Assembly: GCF_030811855.1 (NCBI RefSeq)
Contig: NZ_JAUSRN010000008.1
Location: forward strand, 186,001-250,000
Reading direction: 5' to 3'
Length of the DNA: 64,000 nt
Origin: Variovorax paradoxus
GTDB taxonomy: Bacteria; Pseudomonadota; Gammaproteobacteria; Burkholderiales; Burkholderiaceae_C
Part shown: positions 57,634-64,000 of the stretch, piece after piece
How the letters are laid out: each line of letters opens with the position of its first letter
How positions within the stretch are numbered: the stretch's first letter is position 1
Notes under the pieces: model-generated
Told to the model about the DNA's origin: nothing
Seen by the model: only the letters and a program-made list of their open reading frames with translations
Databases searched by the model: none
Position numbers and translations under genes: made by a program

Positions 57634-58228
57634 CCACATTCAGTTGGCCGACGAACCCGACCTGTTCGGCGAGGCGCCGGTGGCCGCGATCGAGGGGCTG
57701 CGATACGAGCGTGACTTTCTTACGCGCGCAGAAGAAGACGAATTGCTGCGCATCGTGCAAGGTTTTCAGCTACGCGAGATGCGCTACAAGGAATACACCG
57801 CACGGCGCCGCGGCATCAGCTTTGGCGGCAGCTACGACTTCGACAACCACCGCCTTCGGCCCGGCGCGCCGCTGCCAGAGGCGCTGCATCCGCTGCGCGC
57901 GAGGGTGGCCGCGTGGATGGGCATGGCGCCCGAAGACTTCATGCACGTGCTGCTGTCCGAATACAGGCTGGGCACTCCGCTTGGCTGGCACCGCGACGTA
58001 CCGGATTTCGAAGACATCGTGGGGGTTTCGCTGCGCAGCAACGCCGTGCTGCAGCTGCGCCCTTATCCGCCGGCCAGCGCTTCCGCGCCTTCCAGCCTCC
58101 AGCTGCTCATCGAGCCGCGCTCCATCTACATGCTGCGCGGCGAAGCACGGTGGGCGTGGCAGCACAGCATCGCACCAACCGAAGCGCTGCGTTACTCCAT
58201 CACCATGCGCACGCGTCGGCGTGCGTGA
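57620..58228 (+). CDS. alkB: AlkB-type 2-oxoglutarate/Fe(II) dioxygenase
   Basis: AlkB enzymes reverse methyl damage at base-pairing positions of DNA by oxidative demethylation. The 202-residue product has the iron triad His124 and Asp126 in LGWHRDVPDF and His182 in WQHSIAP, and the 2-oxoglutarate-binding Arg191 and Arg197 in LRYSITMRTRR. The N-terminal ARRRGISFGGSYDF loop is a substrate-lid feature. The ATG at 57620 overlaps the helicase end by 14 bases, so it is coupled to the SOS-linked helicase rather than to ada. Its last 37 bases overlap the convergent udgX gene. Confidence 0.93.
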   Translation: MRSASHIQLADEPDLFGEAPVAAIEGLRYERDFLTRAEEDELLRIVQGFQLREMRYKEYTARRRGISFGGSYDFDNHRLRPGAPLPEALHPLRARVAAWMGMAPEDFMHVLLSEYRLGTPLGWHRDVPDFEDIVGVSLRSNAVLQLRPYPPASASAPSSLQLLIEPRSIYMLRGEARWAWQHSIAPTEALRYSITMRTRRRA

Positions 58229-58887
58229 CCTGCGGCGGGCCTGGTGGGAGGCTTCGCGGCCGGCTGTTTTACCGCGGCCTTCTTCATCAGGCTCGACGCG
58301 ACCGAGAGGTCCTTGAGCCAGGCCTTCCACGCCGCCTCCCTTTGCGCGGGGTCGCCGCGCAGCAGGGCCGAGGGGTGCAGCGTGACCAGCACGCGGCGGC
58401 CGGTCGCCTCATCGTCGATCCACTGTCCGCGCTCCTTCATCACCGCGACCGATCGGCCGAGCAGGGAGCGCGCGGCCGTGGCGCCCAATGCGATATAGCC
58501 GCGCGGCTGCACGAGCTCCATTTCGCTTTCGAGCCAGTGGTGGCAGGCTTCGGCCTCGCGTTGGGCAGGGGTCTTGTGGATGCGGCGCTTGCCGCGCAGT
58601 TCGTATTTGAAATGCTTAACCGCATTGGTCACATACAGCTTGTCGCGTGACCAGCCGAGCTCGGCTACGGCGCGGTCGAACAGCTTGCCCGAAGGGCCGA
58701 CGAAAGGGCGGCCCAACAGGTCTTCCTTGTCGCCCGGCTGCTCGCCCACCACCATCAGCACCGCGCCGACCGGCCCCTCGCCGAACACGGACTGCGTGGC
58801 GTAGGCGCCCAAGGGGCATTCCCGACAGGAGTCGGTGGCCACGCTCAAGGCTTTGAGCGCGGCGGTGGCTTCGTTGCGATGGGACAC
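58192..58887 (-). CDS. UdgX-type uracil-DNA-binding glycosylase
   Basis: This is a family-4-related uracil-DNA glycosylase of the UdgX branch. The 231-residue product has motif A GEQPGDKED (48-56), FVGPSGKLFD, NAVKHFKYE, the branch-specific loop KRRIH (100-104), GATAARSLLG and motif B LHPSALLR. Cysteines at 21, 24 and 115 could serve an iron-sulfur site. In Mycobacterium UdgX the His of KRRIH becomes covalently linked to uracil-containing DNA; that chemistry is family knowledge and is not visible here. The C-terminal tail is basic and Ala/Pro-rich. Its end overlaps alkB by 37 bases, tail to tail. Confidence 0.9.
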   Translation of the reverse strand: MSHRNEATAALKALSVATDSCRECPLGAYATQSVFGEGPVGAVLMVVGEQPGDKEDLLGRPFVGPSGKLFDRAVAELGWSRDKLYVTNAVKHFKYELRGKRRIHKTPAQREAEACHHWLESEMELVQPRGYIALGATAARSLLGRSVAVMKERGQWIDDEATGRRVLVTLHPSALLRGDPAQREAAWKAWLKDLSVASSLMKKAAVKQPAAKPPTRPAAGHARRRVRMVME

Positions 58888-58929
58888 GACAACCGATCCC
58901 CGGCCAGCGTCATTCGGGCCGCACGCAGG

Positions 58930-59118
58930 TCAGTGCTTGGCGCCACCACGGCGGGCCTGGTTCTGGTTGCTGCTGCCGACGTGATCCTCGCGGTCATGGC
59001 GGCTCTCGGTGGTGCGGCGTGGTTCGTTGCGGGGCGTCGGGCTCTGGTGGCCGGCCTTGTTGTGCTGGGGAGGCAACGAACCGCGCTCGTCGGGCGTGTT
59101 GGGGTTCGTCTTGGACAT
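58930..59118 (-). CDS. Small hydrophilic hypothetical protein
   Basis: I do not recognise this gene. The 62-residue product is very polar and low in hydrophobics (MSKTNPNTPDERGSLPPQHN... HDREDHVGSSNQNQARRGGAKH), suggesting an unstructured protein. A strong ribosome site GAAGGAG lies before the ATG at 59118, and the codon use matches the window, so it is probably real. Short unstructured proteins of this kind are often stress-induced, which I infer only loosely. It lies 42 bases upstream of udgX on the same strand. Confidence 0.65.
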   Translation of the reverse strand: MSKTNPNTPDERGSLPPQHNKAGHQSPTPRNEPRRTTESRHDREDHVGSSNQNQARRGGAKH

Positions 59119-59458
59119 GTGCTGCTCCTTCAAAAAAGAATGGATGGACATTTATTTGTCCGCGCCGGGCCCGCCGGCCGGTGTCGGATTTGGCCCACCT
59201 CAGGCGTCGTCCAAGCCTCATGCCACGAGCCGAAGACACGAAAAAGAGCCCAGTATTTGCCCATGTTCCAGATCGGACATTAATGTGTCTGATAGCAAGA
59301 AAAAGCGTCTGACTGAGGCTAAAACTCAACACTCAACCGCTATCTTTGTCGGTGCCAAGACAACTTGTGGCGCTCTTCGGCAGGGCACCCTGCACGCGGG
59401 ACGGCCCTGCCACGCGATGTTGATCTGAACGCGCGGTTTTCGCCGCGCAACGTCGTTC

Positions 59459-59478
59459 AAGTGCATGGCTTTGCACTT
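59459..59478. repeat. Inverted repeat upstream of the bioA promoter
   Basis: Seven-base arms AAGTGCA (59459-59465) and TGCACTT (59472-59478) are separated by six bases, ending 13 bases before the -35. It could be an operator or activator site. It does not match the GTAAAC-type BirA/BioQ motifs I know. Confidence 0.45.
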
Positions 59479-59491
59479 CCTCCCGACCCGT

Positions 59492-59520
59492 TTGCCGTGC
59501 CGAATTCGCCCCGATACGAT
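59492..59520 (+). promoter_or_regulatory. Promoter of bioA-bioF-bioD
   Basis: A -35 TTGCCG (59492-59497) and -10 TACGAT (59515-59520) are spaced by 17 bases. The start point would be near 59527, leaving a short leader with AAAGGAA before the ATG. Confidence 0.55.
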
Positions 59521-59549
59521 CCCGCGCCTTGCCCCAAAGGAATGCGCGG

Positions 59550-60953
59550 ATGCCGCCAACGATTGCTTCTCCCTCGACGCCTGCACCGTCGAAAAACGCC
59601 GCCTGGCAGCAGCGCAGCCGGCGCCATGTCTGGCATCCGTGCACGCAGAGCATCCGTCTGGAAGCGGTGCCGCCATTGCCGATCGCGCGGGGCGAGGGCG
59701 TCTGGCTGTTCGACCACGATGGCCGCAGCTATCTCGACGCGACGAGTTCGTGGTGGGTCAATCTTTTCGGCCATGCGCATCCGGCCATCAACGCGGCGCT
59801 GAAGGACCAGCTCGACAAACTCTCGCACGTGATGCTCGCCGGCTGCACGCATGCGCCGGCCGTCGAGCTGGCCGAGCGGCTCGCCGCGCTGACCGGCCAT
59901 GCACTGGGCCATTGCTTCTATGCCTCCGATGGCGCCTCGGCCGTGGAGATCGCGCTGAAGATGAGCTTTCATGCGTGGCGCAATGCGGGCCGCAGCGGCA
60001 AGCAAAGTTTTGTCGCGGTGCGGCGCGGCTACCACGGCGAAACACTGGGCGCGCTGCATGTGACCGACGTGCCGGTGTTCCGCGATGCTTATGCGCCGCT
60101 GCTCGCGAATGCGCACCTCGTTGCCTCGCCCGATGCACGAGCCGCACGGCCGGGCGAGCACGCAGTCGACGTGGCGCGGCGCGCCGCCGCCGAACTCGAA
60201 TCGCTGCTGGCCGAGCGGCATGCCTCCATCGCTGCCGTGATCGTCGAGCCGCTGGTGCAATGCGCCACAGGCATGGCGATGCACGACCCCGAATACCTGC
60301 GCCTCGTGCGCGCGCTGTGCGACCGCTACGAGGTGCACCTCATCGCCGACGAGATCGCAGTGGGATGCGGTCGCACCGGCACTTTCTTCGCGTGCGAGCA
60401 GGCCGGCATCTGGCCCGACTTTCTTTGTCTCTCCAAGGGCATCAGCGGCGGCTACCTGCCCCTTGCGCTGGTGATGACGCGCGACGCGATCTACGAAGGC
60501 TTCGTCGATGATGACGTGGCCCGCAGCTTTTTGCATTCCCATTCCTACACCGGCAACGCGCTGGCCTGCCGCGCGGCGATCGCAATGCTCGACCTGTTCG
60601 AGCGAGAAGACGCGCTGCGGCGCAACCGCGCCCGTGCCGAACGGCTGATCGACCGGCTGCGTGAAGGGCTCCGCGGCATGCCCGTCGATCACCTGCGCCA
60701 GTGCGGAATGATCACCGCCTTCGACGCGCGCGAGCCCGGTGCGCGATTTGCCGAGCGCTTTCACCTGGCTGCACGCGCGAACGGATTGCTGATGCGTCCG
60801 ATCGGCGCGACCGTCTACCTCATGCCGCCCTATGTGATCGGCGACGATGAGATCGACCTGCTGGTCGACGCCACGCTGGCCACGCTACAAGCGGTGGCCG
60901 CGCCCAGCCACGCAGACCACGCAGAAGGAGGCCGCGATGCCGCGCTTGCTTGA
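59550..60953 (+). CDS. bioA: Adenosylmethionine-8-amino-7-oxononanoate aminotransferase
   Basis: BioA is the PLP aminotransferase that makes 7,8-diaminopelargonate in biotin synthesis, using S-adenosylmethionine as amino donor. The 467-residue product has HVWHPCTQ near the start, the [15 protein letters not shown] block, [18 protein letters not shown], the PLP site [40 protein letters not shown] with the Lys in LSKGI, and the C-terminal MPPYVI. The ATG at 59550 has AAGGAA at good spacing. Its end overlaps the bioF start by 17 bases. Confidence 0.96.
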   Translation: MPPTIASPSTPAPSKNAAWQQRSRRHVWHPCTQSIRLEAVPPLPIARGEGVWLFDHDGRSYLDATSSWWVNLFGHAHPAINAALKDQLDKLSHVMLAGCTHAPAVELAERLAALTGHALGHCFYASDGASAVEIALKMSFHAWRNAGRSGKQSFVAVRRGYHGETLGALHVTDVPVFRDAYAPLLANAHLVASPDARAARPGEHAVDVARRAAAELESLLAERHASIAAVIVEPLVQCATGMAMHDPEYLRLVRALCDRYEVHLIADEIAVGCGRTGTFFACEQAGIWPDFLCLSKGISGGYLPLALVMTRDAIYEGFVDDDVARSFLHSHSYTGNALACRAAIAMLDLFEREDALRRNRARAERLIDRLREGLRGMPVDHLRQCGMITAFDAREPGARFAERFHLAARANGLLMRPIGATVYLMPPYVIGDDEIDLLVDATLATLQAVAAPSHADHAEGGRDAALA

Positions 60954-62169
60954 ACTCTTGCAGGACGAGATCATGGCTCTCGACGCCAAGTCGCTGCGCC
61001 GCCGCCGGCAGATCGCCGAAACGGCCTGCGCGCCTGAGCAGTCCCTGACGCTGGCCGGTGCGACCGCGCAGCGCACCATGCTCGGCTTCAGCAGCAACGA
61101 CTACCTCGGCCTTGCCGCGCATCCTGCGCTCGCGGCCGCGCTGGCCGAAGGTGCTGCCCGCTATGGCACGGGCAGCGGCGGTTCGCACCTGATCCTCGGC
61201 CACTCGCGCGCTCACGCCGAGCTCGAGGAGCGGCTGGCCGACTGGATGGGGCCGCATATCCCGGAGGCGCAAAGCCTGTTCTTCTGCACCGGCTACATGG
61301 CCAACCTCGCGGTGCTTTCGGCGCTCGGCGGCGCCGAGGCGGTGATCTTTTCCGAGTCGCTCAACCATGCGTCGCTGATCGACGGTGCGCGGCTGGCCAA
61401 GGCGCGGGTCGAGCGCTATCCGCACTGCGACGTGGCCGCGCTCGACGCGCAGCTCGGCGCCTGCGACGCACCGGTCAAGCTGATCGTGAGCGATGCGGTC
61501 TTCAGCATGGACGGCAACATCGCGCCGGTCGCCGAATTGCTCGCGTTGGCGGAGCGGCACGATGCCTGGCTGGTGCTGGACGACGCGCACGGCTTCGGCG
61601 TGCTCGGCGCCACGGGCCGTGGCGTGCTGCAGGCCATGGGCCTGCGATCGGAGCGGCTGGTGCTCATCGGCACGCTCGGCAAGGCGGCCGGGGTGTCGGG
61701 CGCCTTCGTGGCGGCGCATCGCACCGTCGTCGACTACCTCGTGCAACGGGCGCGGCCGTACATATTCACCACCGCCGCGCCGCCGGCCATCGCGCATGCG
61801 CTGCTCGCAAGCCTCGCGCTGATCGAAGGCGAAGAGGGCAAAGTGCGCCGCGCCCATTTGCAGGCCCGCATCGGACAGCTGCGCCGGGGCCTAGAGGCGA
61901 TCCTGCCGCCGGACGGCAGCGCCTGGCTGCCGGATTCGCCCACCGCGATCCAGCCGCTGATCGTCGGCGACAACGCGCGTGCGATGCAGACCATGGCACA
62001 GCTCGATGCGCATGGTTTGCGTGTCGGTGCGATCCGCCCGCCGACCGTCCCCGCCGGCACCGCGCGGCTGCGGATCACGCTGTCGGCCAGCCACAGCGAG
62101 GCCGACGTGGCACGGCTGCTCGACGCCTTGGGCGATGCGCTGGAAGCGCCCTGGAAGAAGGCCGCATGA
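60937..62169 (+). CDS. bioF: 8-amino-7-oxononanoate synthase
   Basis: BioF joins pimeloyl thioester and alanine with loss of CO2, the first committed biotin ring step. The 410-residue product has [54 protein letters not shown] and the PLP region [38 protein letters not shown], in which the Lys of GTLGKA binds PLP. The ATG at 60937 has AGAAGGAGG in front. It overlaps bioD by 4 bases. Confidence 0.96.
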   Translation: MPRLLELLQDEIMALDAKSLRRRRQIAETACAPEQSLTLAGATAQRTMLGFSSNDYLGLAAHPALAAALAEGAARYGTGSGGSHLILGHSRAHAELEERLADWMGPHIPEAQSLFFCTGYMANLAVLSALGGAEAVIFSESLNHASLIDGARLAKARVERYPHCDVAALDAQLGACDAPVKLIVSDAVFSMDGNIAPVAELLALAERHDAWLVLDDAHGFGVLGATGRGVLQAMGLRSERLVLIGTLGKAAGVSGAFVAAHRTVVDYLVQRARPYIFTTAAPPAIAHALLASLALIEGEEGKVRRAHLQARIGQLRRGLEAILPPDGSAWLPDSPTAIQPLIVGDNARAMQTMAQLDAHGLRVGAIRPPTVPAGTARLRITLSASHSEADVARLLDALGDALEAPWKKAA

Positions 62170-62912
62170 GCGCCAACGATGCACCAATGACGCACCGCCG
62201 CTGGTTCGTCACGGGCACCGACACGGGTGTCGGCAAGACGCTGGCCAGCAGTGCGATGCTGAGCTTGCTGGCCGCTTCGGGCCTGCGGGCGGTCGGCATG
62301 AAGCCGGTGGCCGCTGGACTGGAGCTGGTCGATGGTGCGTGGTGCAACGAAGACGTCGAGCATTTGCGTGCGGCCGGCAATGTCGACGTTCCGTTGGCCT
62401 TGCGCTGCCCGTATCTGCTGCGCGCGCCGATGTCCCCGCACCTGGCGGCGCGGGAGGAGGGCGTAAGCATCGAGTTGCAGCCGCTGCTGTCGGCCTTCGC
62501 ATCTTTGTCGCAGCGCGCCGACGCGGTGGTCGTCGAAGGGGTGGGTGGGTTCTGCGTGCCCTTCGGCGACGACCTCGACAGCGCCGACCTGGCCGTGGCT
62601 CTAGGCCTGCCGGTGATCCTCGTGGTCGGGCTCAGGCTCGGCTGCCTGAACCACGCGCTGCTCACGGCGGAAGCGATCCGGGCGCGCGGCCTCGTGGTGG
62701 CGGGTTGGATCGCGAGCGTCATCGAGCCGGGCATGCTGTCGCCCGAGGCCAACCTTCAGACCCTGCGCGGCCGGCTCGGTGCGCCCTTGCTAGGCATCGT
62801 GCCGCACCTTGCCGAGCCCTCCGCGGCAAGCGCGGCGGCGCACCTCGATCTGCGCGCATTGCGCGCCACCGCGGCCCACGCCGCGCGGCAACGCTCAGCC
62901 GCGCTGGCCTGA
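62166..62912 (+). CDS. bioD: Dethiobiotin synthetase
   Basis: BioD closes the ureido ring of dethiobiotin with CO2 and ATP. The 248-residue product has the P-loop [40 protein letters not shown] and [15 protein letters not shown]. The ATG at 62166 overlaps the bioF stop. The order bioA-bioF-bioD is intact, but bioB, which makes biotin from this product, is not in the window. Its end overlaps the convergent aldo/keto reductase gene by 18 bases. Confidence 0.95.
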   Translation: MSANDAPMTHRRWFVTGTDTGVGKTLASSAMLSLLAASGLRAVGMKPVAAGLELVDGAWCNEDVEHLRAAGNVDVPLALRCPYLLRAPMSPHLAAREEGVSIELQPLLSAFASLSQRADAVVVEGVGGFCVPFGDDLDSADLAVALGLPVILVVGLRLGCLNHALLTAEAIRARGLVVAGWIASVIEPGMLSPEANLQTLRGRLGAPLLGIVPHLAEPSAASAAAHLDLRALRATAAHAARQRSAALA

Positions 62913-63944
62913 TTCGGCCAGGCGCTTGGCCCGTGCGCCGCTCTGGCGCTCGAGCATCCAGCCGGGGTACTCAGAGGGCAGCGAGCTCACCTTGTCGAGC
63001 GCGGCCAGCTCGCCCGCATCGAGCCGGATGGCCGTGGCGGCGATGTTGTCGTCCAGCTGCTCGACGCGCTTGGCGCCGACGATCACGCTGGTCACCACCT
63101 GCTGGTGCAGCAGCCACGCGAGCGCGATCTGCGCCACCGACACCTTGCGCGTCTCGGCCAGCTGGCGCATCACATCGATGCAGTCGTAGGCGCGCTCGAC
63201 ATTGACGGGCGGAAAGTCGAAGGTGGTGCGGCGGCTGCCTTTCTCGGCTTCAGTGTCCCGTCCGTATTTGCCGCTCAGGAGGCCGCCCGCCAGCGGGCTC
63301 CAGACCATCAGGCCGACGTTCTCGCTCCGCAGCATGGGTGCCAATTCGCGCTCCAGGTCGCGGCCCGCAATGGTGTAGTAGGCCTGCAGCGCTTCGAAGC
63401 GCGCGAGCCCTTGCCGCTCGGCGATGCCCAGTGCCTTCATGATCTGCCAGGCGGCCCAGTTCGAAACGCCCACATAGCGCACGTGGCCCTCCTGCACCAG
63501 GTTGTCCAGCGCGCGCATGGTTTCTTCAATGGGTGTGACCGGGTCGAAGCCGTGGATCTGGTACAGGTCGATGTGATCGAGTTGAAGGCGCCTCAGGCTG
63601 GCCTTCACGCCTTCCATGATGTGATAGCGCGAGGCGCCGGCCGAATTGGGGCTCTTGCCGGTTTCGCCCAGCACCTTGGTGGCGACCACCACGTTCTCGC
63701 GCGGCACCTTGAGGTTCTTCAGCGCCTGGCCGGTGATGGTTTCCGAAAGCCCCTCGGAATACACGTCGGCCGTGTCGATGAAGTTGATGCCGGCGTCCAG
63801 CGCACGGCCTACCAGGCTTTCAGCCTCGGACTGCTGGAGGTTGCCGATGTGCCCCCAGATGCCGCTCGCGCCGCCGAAGGTCATGGTGCCCAGGCAGAGC
63901 TCGGAAACGAACAGGCCGGTGCGGCCGAATTTGCGGTATTGCAT
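62895..63944 (-). CDS. Aldo/keto reductase
   Basis: This is an NADPH-dependent aldo-keto reductase. The 349-residue product starts MQYRKFGRTGLFVSELCLGTMTFGG and has the catalytic Asp/Tyr region NFIDTADVYSEGLSE, the Lys in VVVATKVLG, the His of LDHIDLYQIHGFDP, and the cofactor block in the second half (VTSVIVGAKRVEQLDDNI). Length and motifs fit the AKR11/AKR12-like oxidoreductases with broad carbonyl substrates. A ribosome site GAGGAAT lies before the ATG. It is convergent with bioD and shows no operon link. The remaining 56 bases to the window end hold only its leader. Confidence 0.93.
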   Translation of the reverse strand: MQYRKFGRTGLFVSELCLGTMTFGGASGIWGHIGNLQQSEAESLVGRALDAGINFIDTADVYSEGLSETITGQALKNLKVPRENVVVATKVLGETGKSPNSAGASRYHIMEGVKASLRRLQLDHIDLYQIHGFDPVTPIEETMRALDNLVQEGHVRYVGVSNWAAWQIMKALGIAERQGLARFEALQAYYTIAGRDLERELAPMLRSENVGLMVWSPLAGGLLSGKYGRDTEAEKGSRRTTFDFPPVNVERAYDCIDVMRQLAETRKVSVAQIALAWLLHQQVVTSVIVGAKRVEQLDDNIAATAIRLDAGELAALDKVSSLPSEYPGWMLERQSGARAKRLAESGQRG

Positions 63945-64000
63945 CGCGCATTCCTCAGGTTGGAGGGTGGAGATTCCCCGAAGGGCCTGGCAAAAGTATC

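Larger units (their letters stand above)
59119..59549. other. 431-base intergenic region upstream of bioA
   Basis: No gene is visible. The region holds several inverted repeats: GGCAGGGC/GCCCTGCC around 59380-59415, GCGCGG/CCGCGC around 59430-59450, and AAGTGCA/TGCACTT at 59459-59478. The last 60 bases carry the bioA promoter candidate. The AT-richer part at 59250-59350 shows no obvious signal. A small RNA is possible but not supported by a terminator that I can see. Confidence 0.4.

Noticed and set aside
59400..59549. A riboswitch before the biotin operon
   Set aside because: The inverted repeats lie upstream of the predicted promoter, so they would not be in the bioA leader RNA.

Overview
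The window is a high-GC chromosomal segment from a betaproteobacterium, most likely Variovorax or a close relative in the Comamonadaceae. This rests on protein character, on gene order such as rimP-nusA-infB-rbfA-truB-typA, holC after pepA and smpB divergent from ratA and rnfH, on heavy GC3 bias and on frequent GTG/TTG starts. I see no insertion sequence, prophage, CRISPR array or rRNA. There is one tRNA gene, tRNA-Ser(GGA).

Layout. 1-4.7 kb: lptF-lptG (LPS export) divergent from pepA-holC and a small gene. 4.8-8.6 kb: a branched-chain amino acid binding lipoprotein, an orphan receiver, a coiled-coil protein, tRNA-Ser and an NfeD/SPFH membrane pair. 8.7-12.7 kb: an AdiA-like decarboxylase, a DNA ligase with an export signal and fabI. 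12.8-19.5 kb: the yejABEF peptide importer and an MFS transporter. 19.5-29 kb: the translation operon rimP-nusA-infB-rbfA-truB-typA plus an EamA transporter, read through a promoter-proximal terminator. 29-31.3 kb: an ECF sigma/anti-sigma pair framed by two paralogous secreted-repeat proteins. 31.4-37.3 kb: smpB, ratA, rnfH, guaB and guaA, with a VapBC-type module between the two gua genes. 37.3-41 kb: an intradiol dioxygenase-like protein, tag, thpR, a RidA homologue and a DUF72 protein.

41-47.3 kb: a two-component system followed by a secreted GlcG/HbpS-type protein and a secreted ankyrin protein, then a TadA-alpha/beta hydrolase fusion and an LD-carboxypeptidase. 47.6-55.2 kb: a signalling block with an FHA-linked class III cyclase facing an operon of hybrid kinase, CheR, CheB, receiver-kinase and receiver. 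55.2-59.1 kb: a DNA-damage cassette with a Cas4-like nuclease/XPD-like helicase under a LexA box, AlkB and a convergent UdgX. 59.5-63.9 kb: bioA-bioF-bioD and an aldo-keto reductase.

The core genes are ordinary. The most interesting accessory material is the ECF operon with its two flanking secreted repeats, the HbpS-like two-component locus with a 32-bp palindrome, the SOS-linked repair cassette, the TadA fusion, the Tat-type DNA ligase, and the CheB/CheR signalling block that lacks any chemoreceptor. All calls come from reading the sequence. No database search was run.
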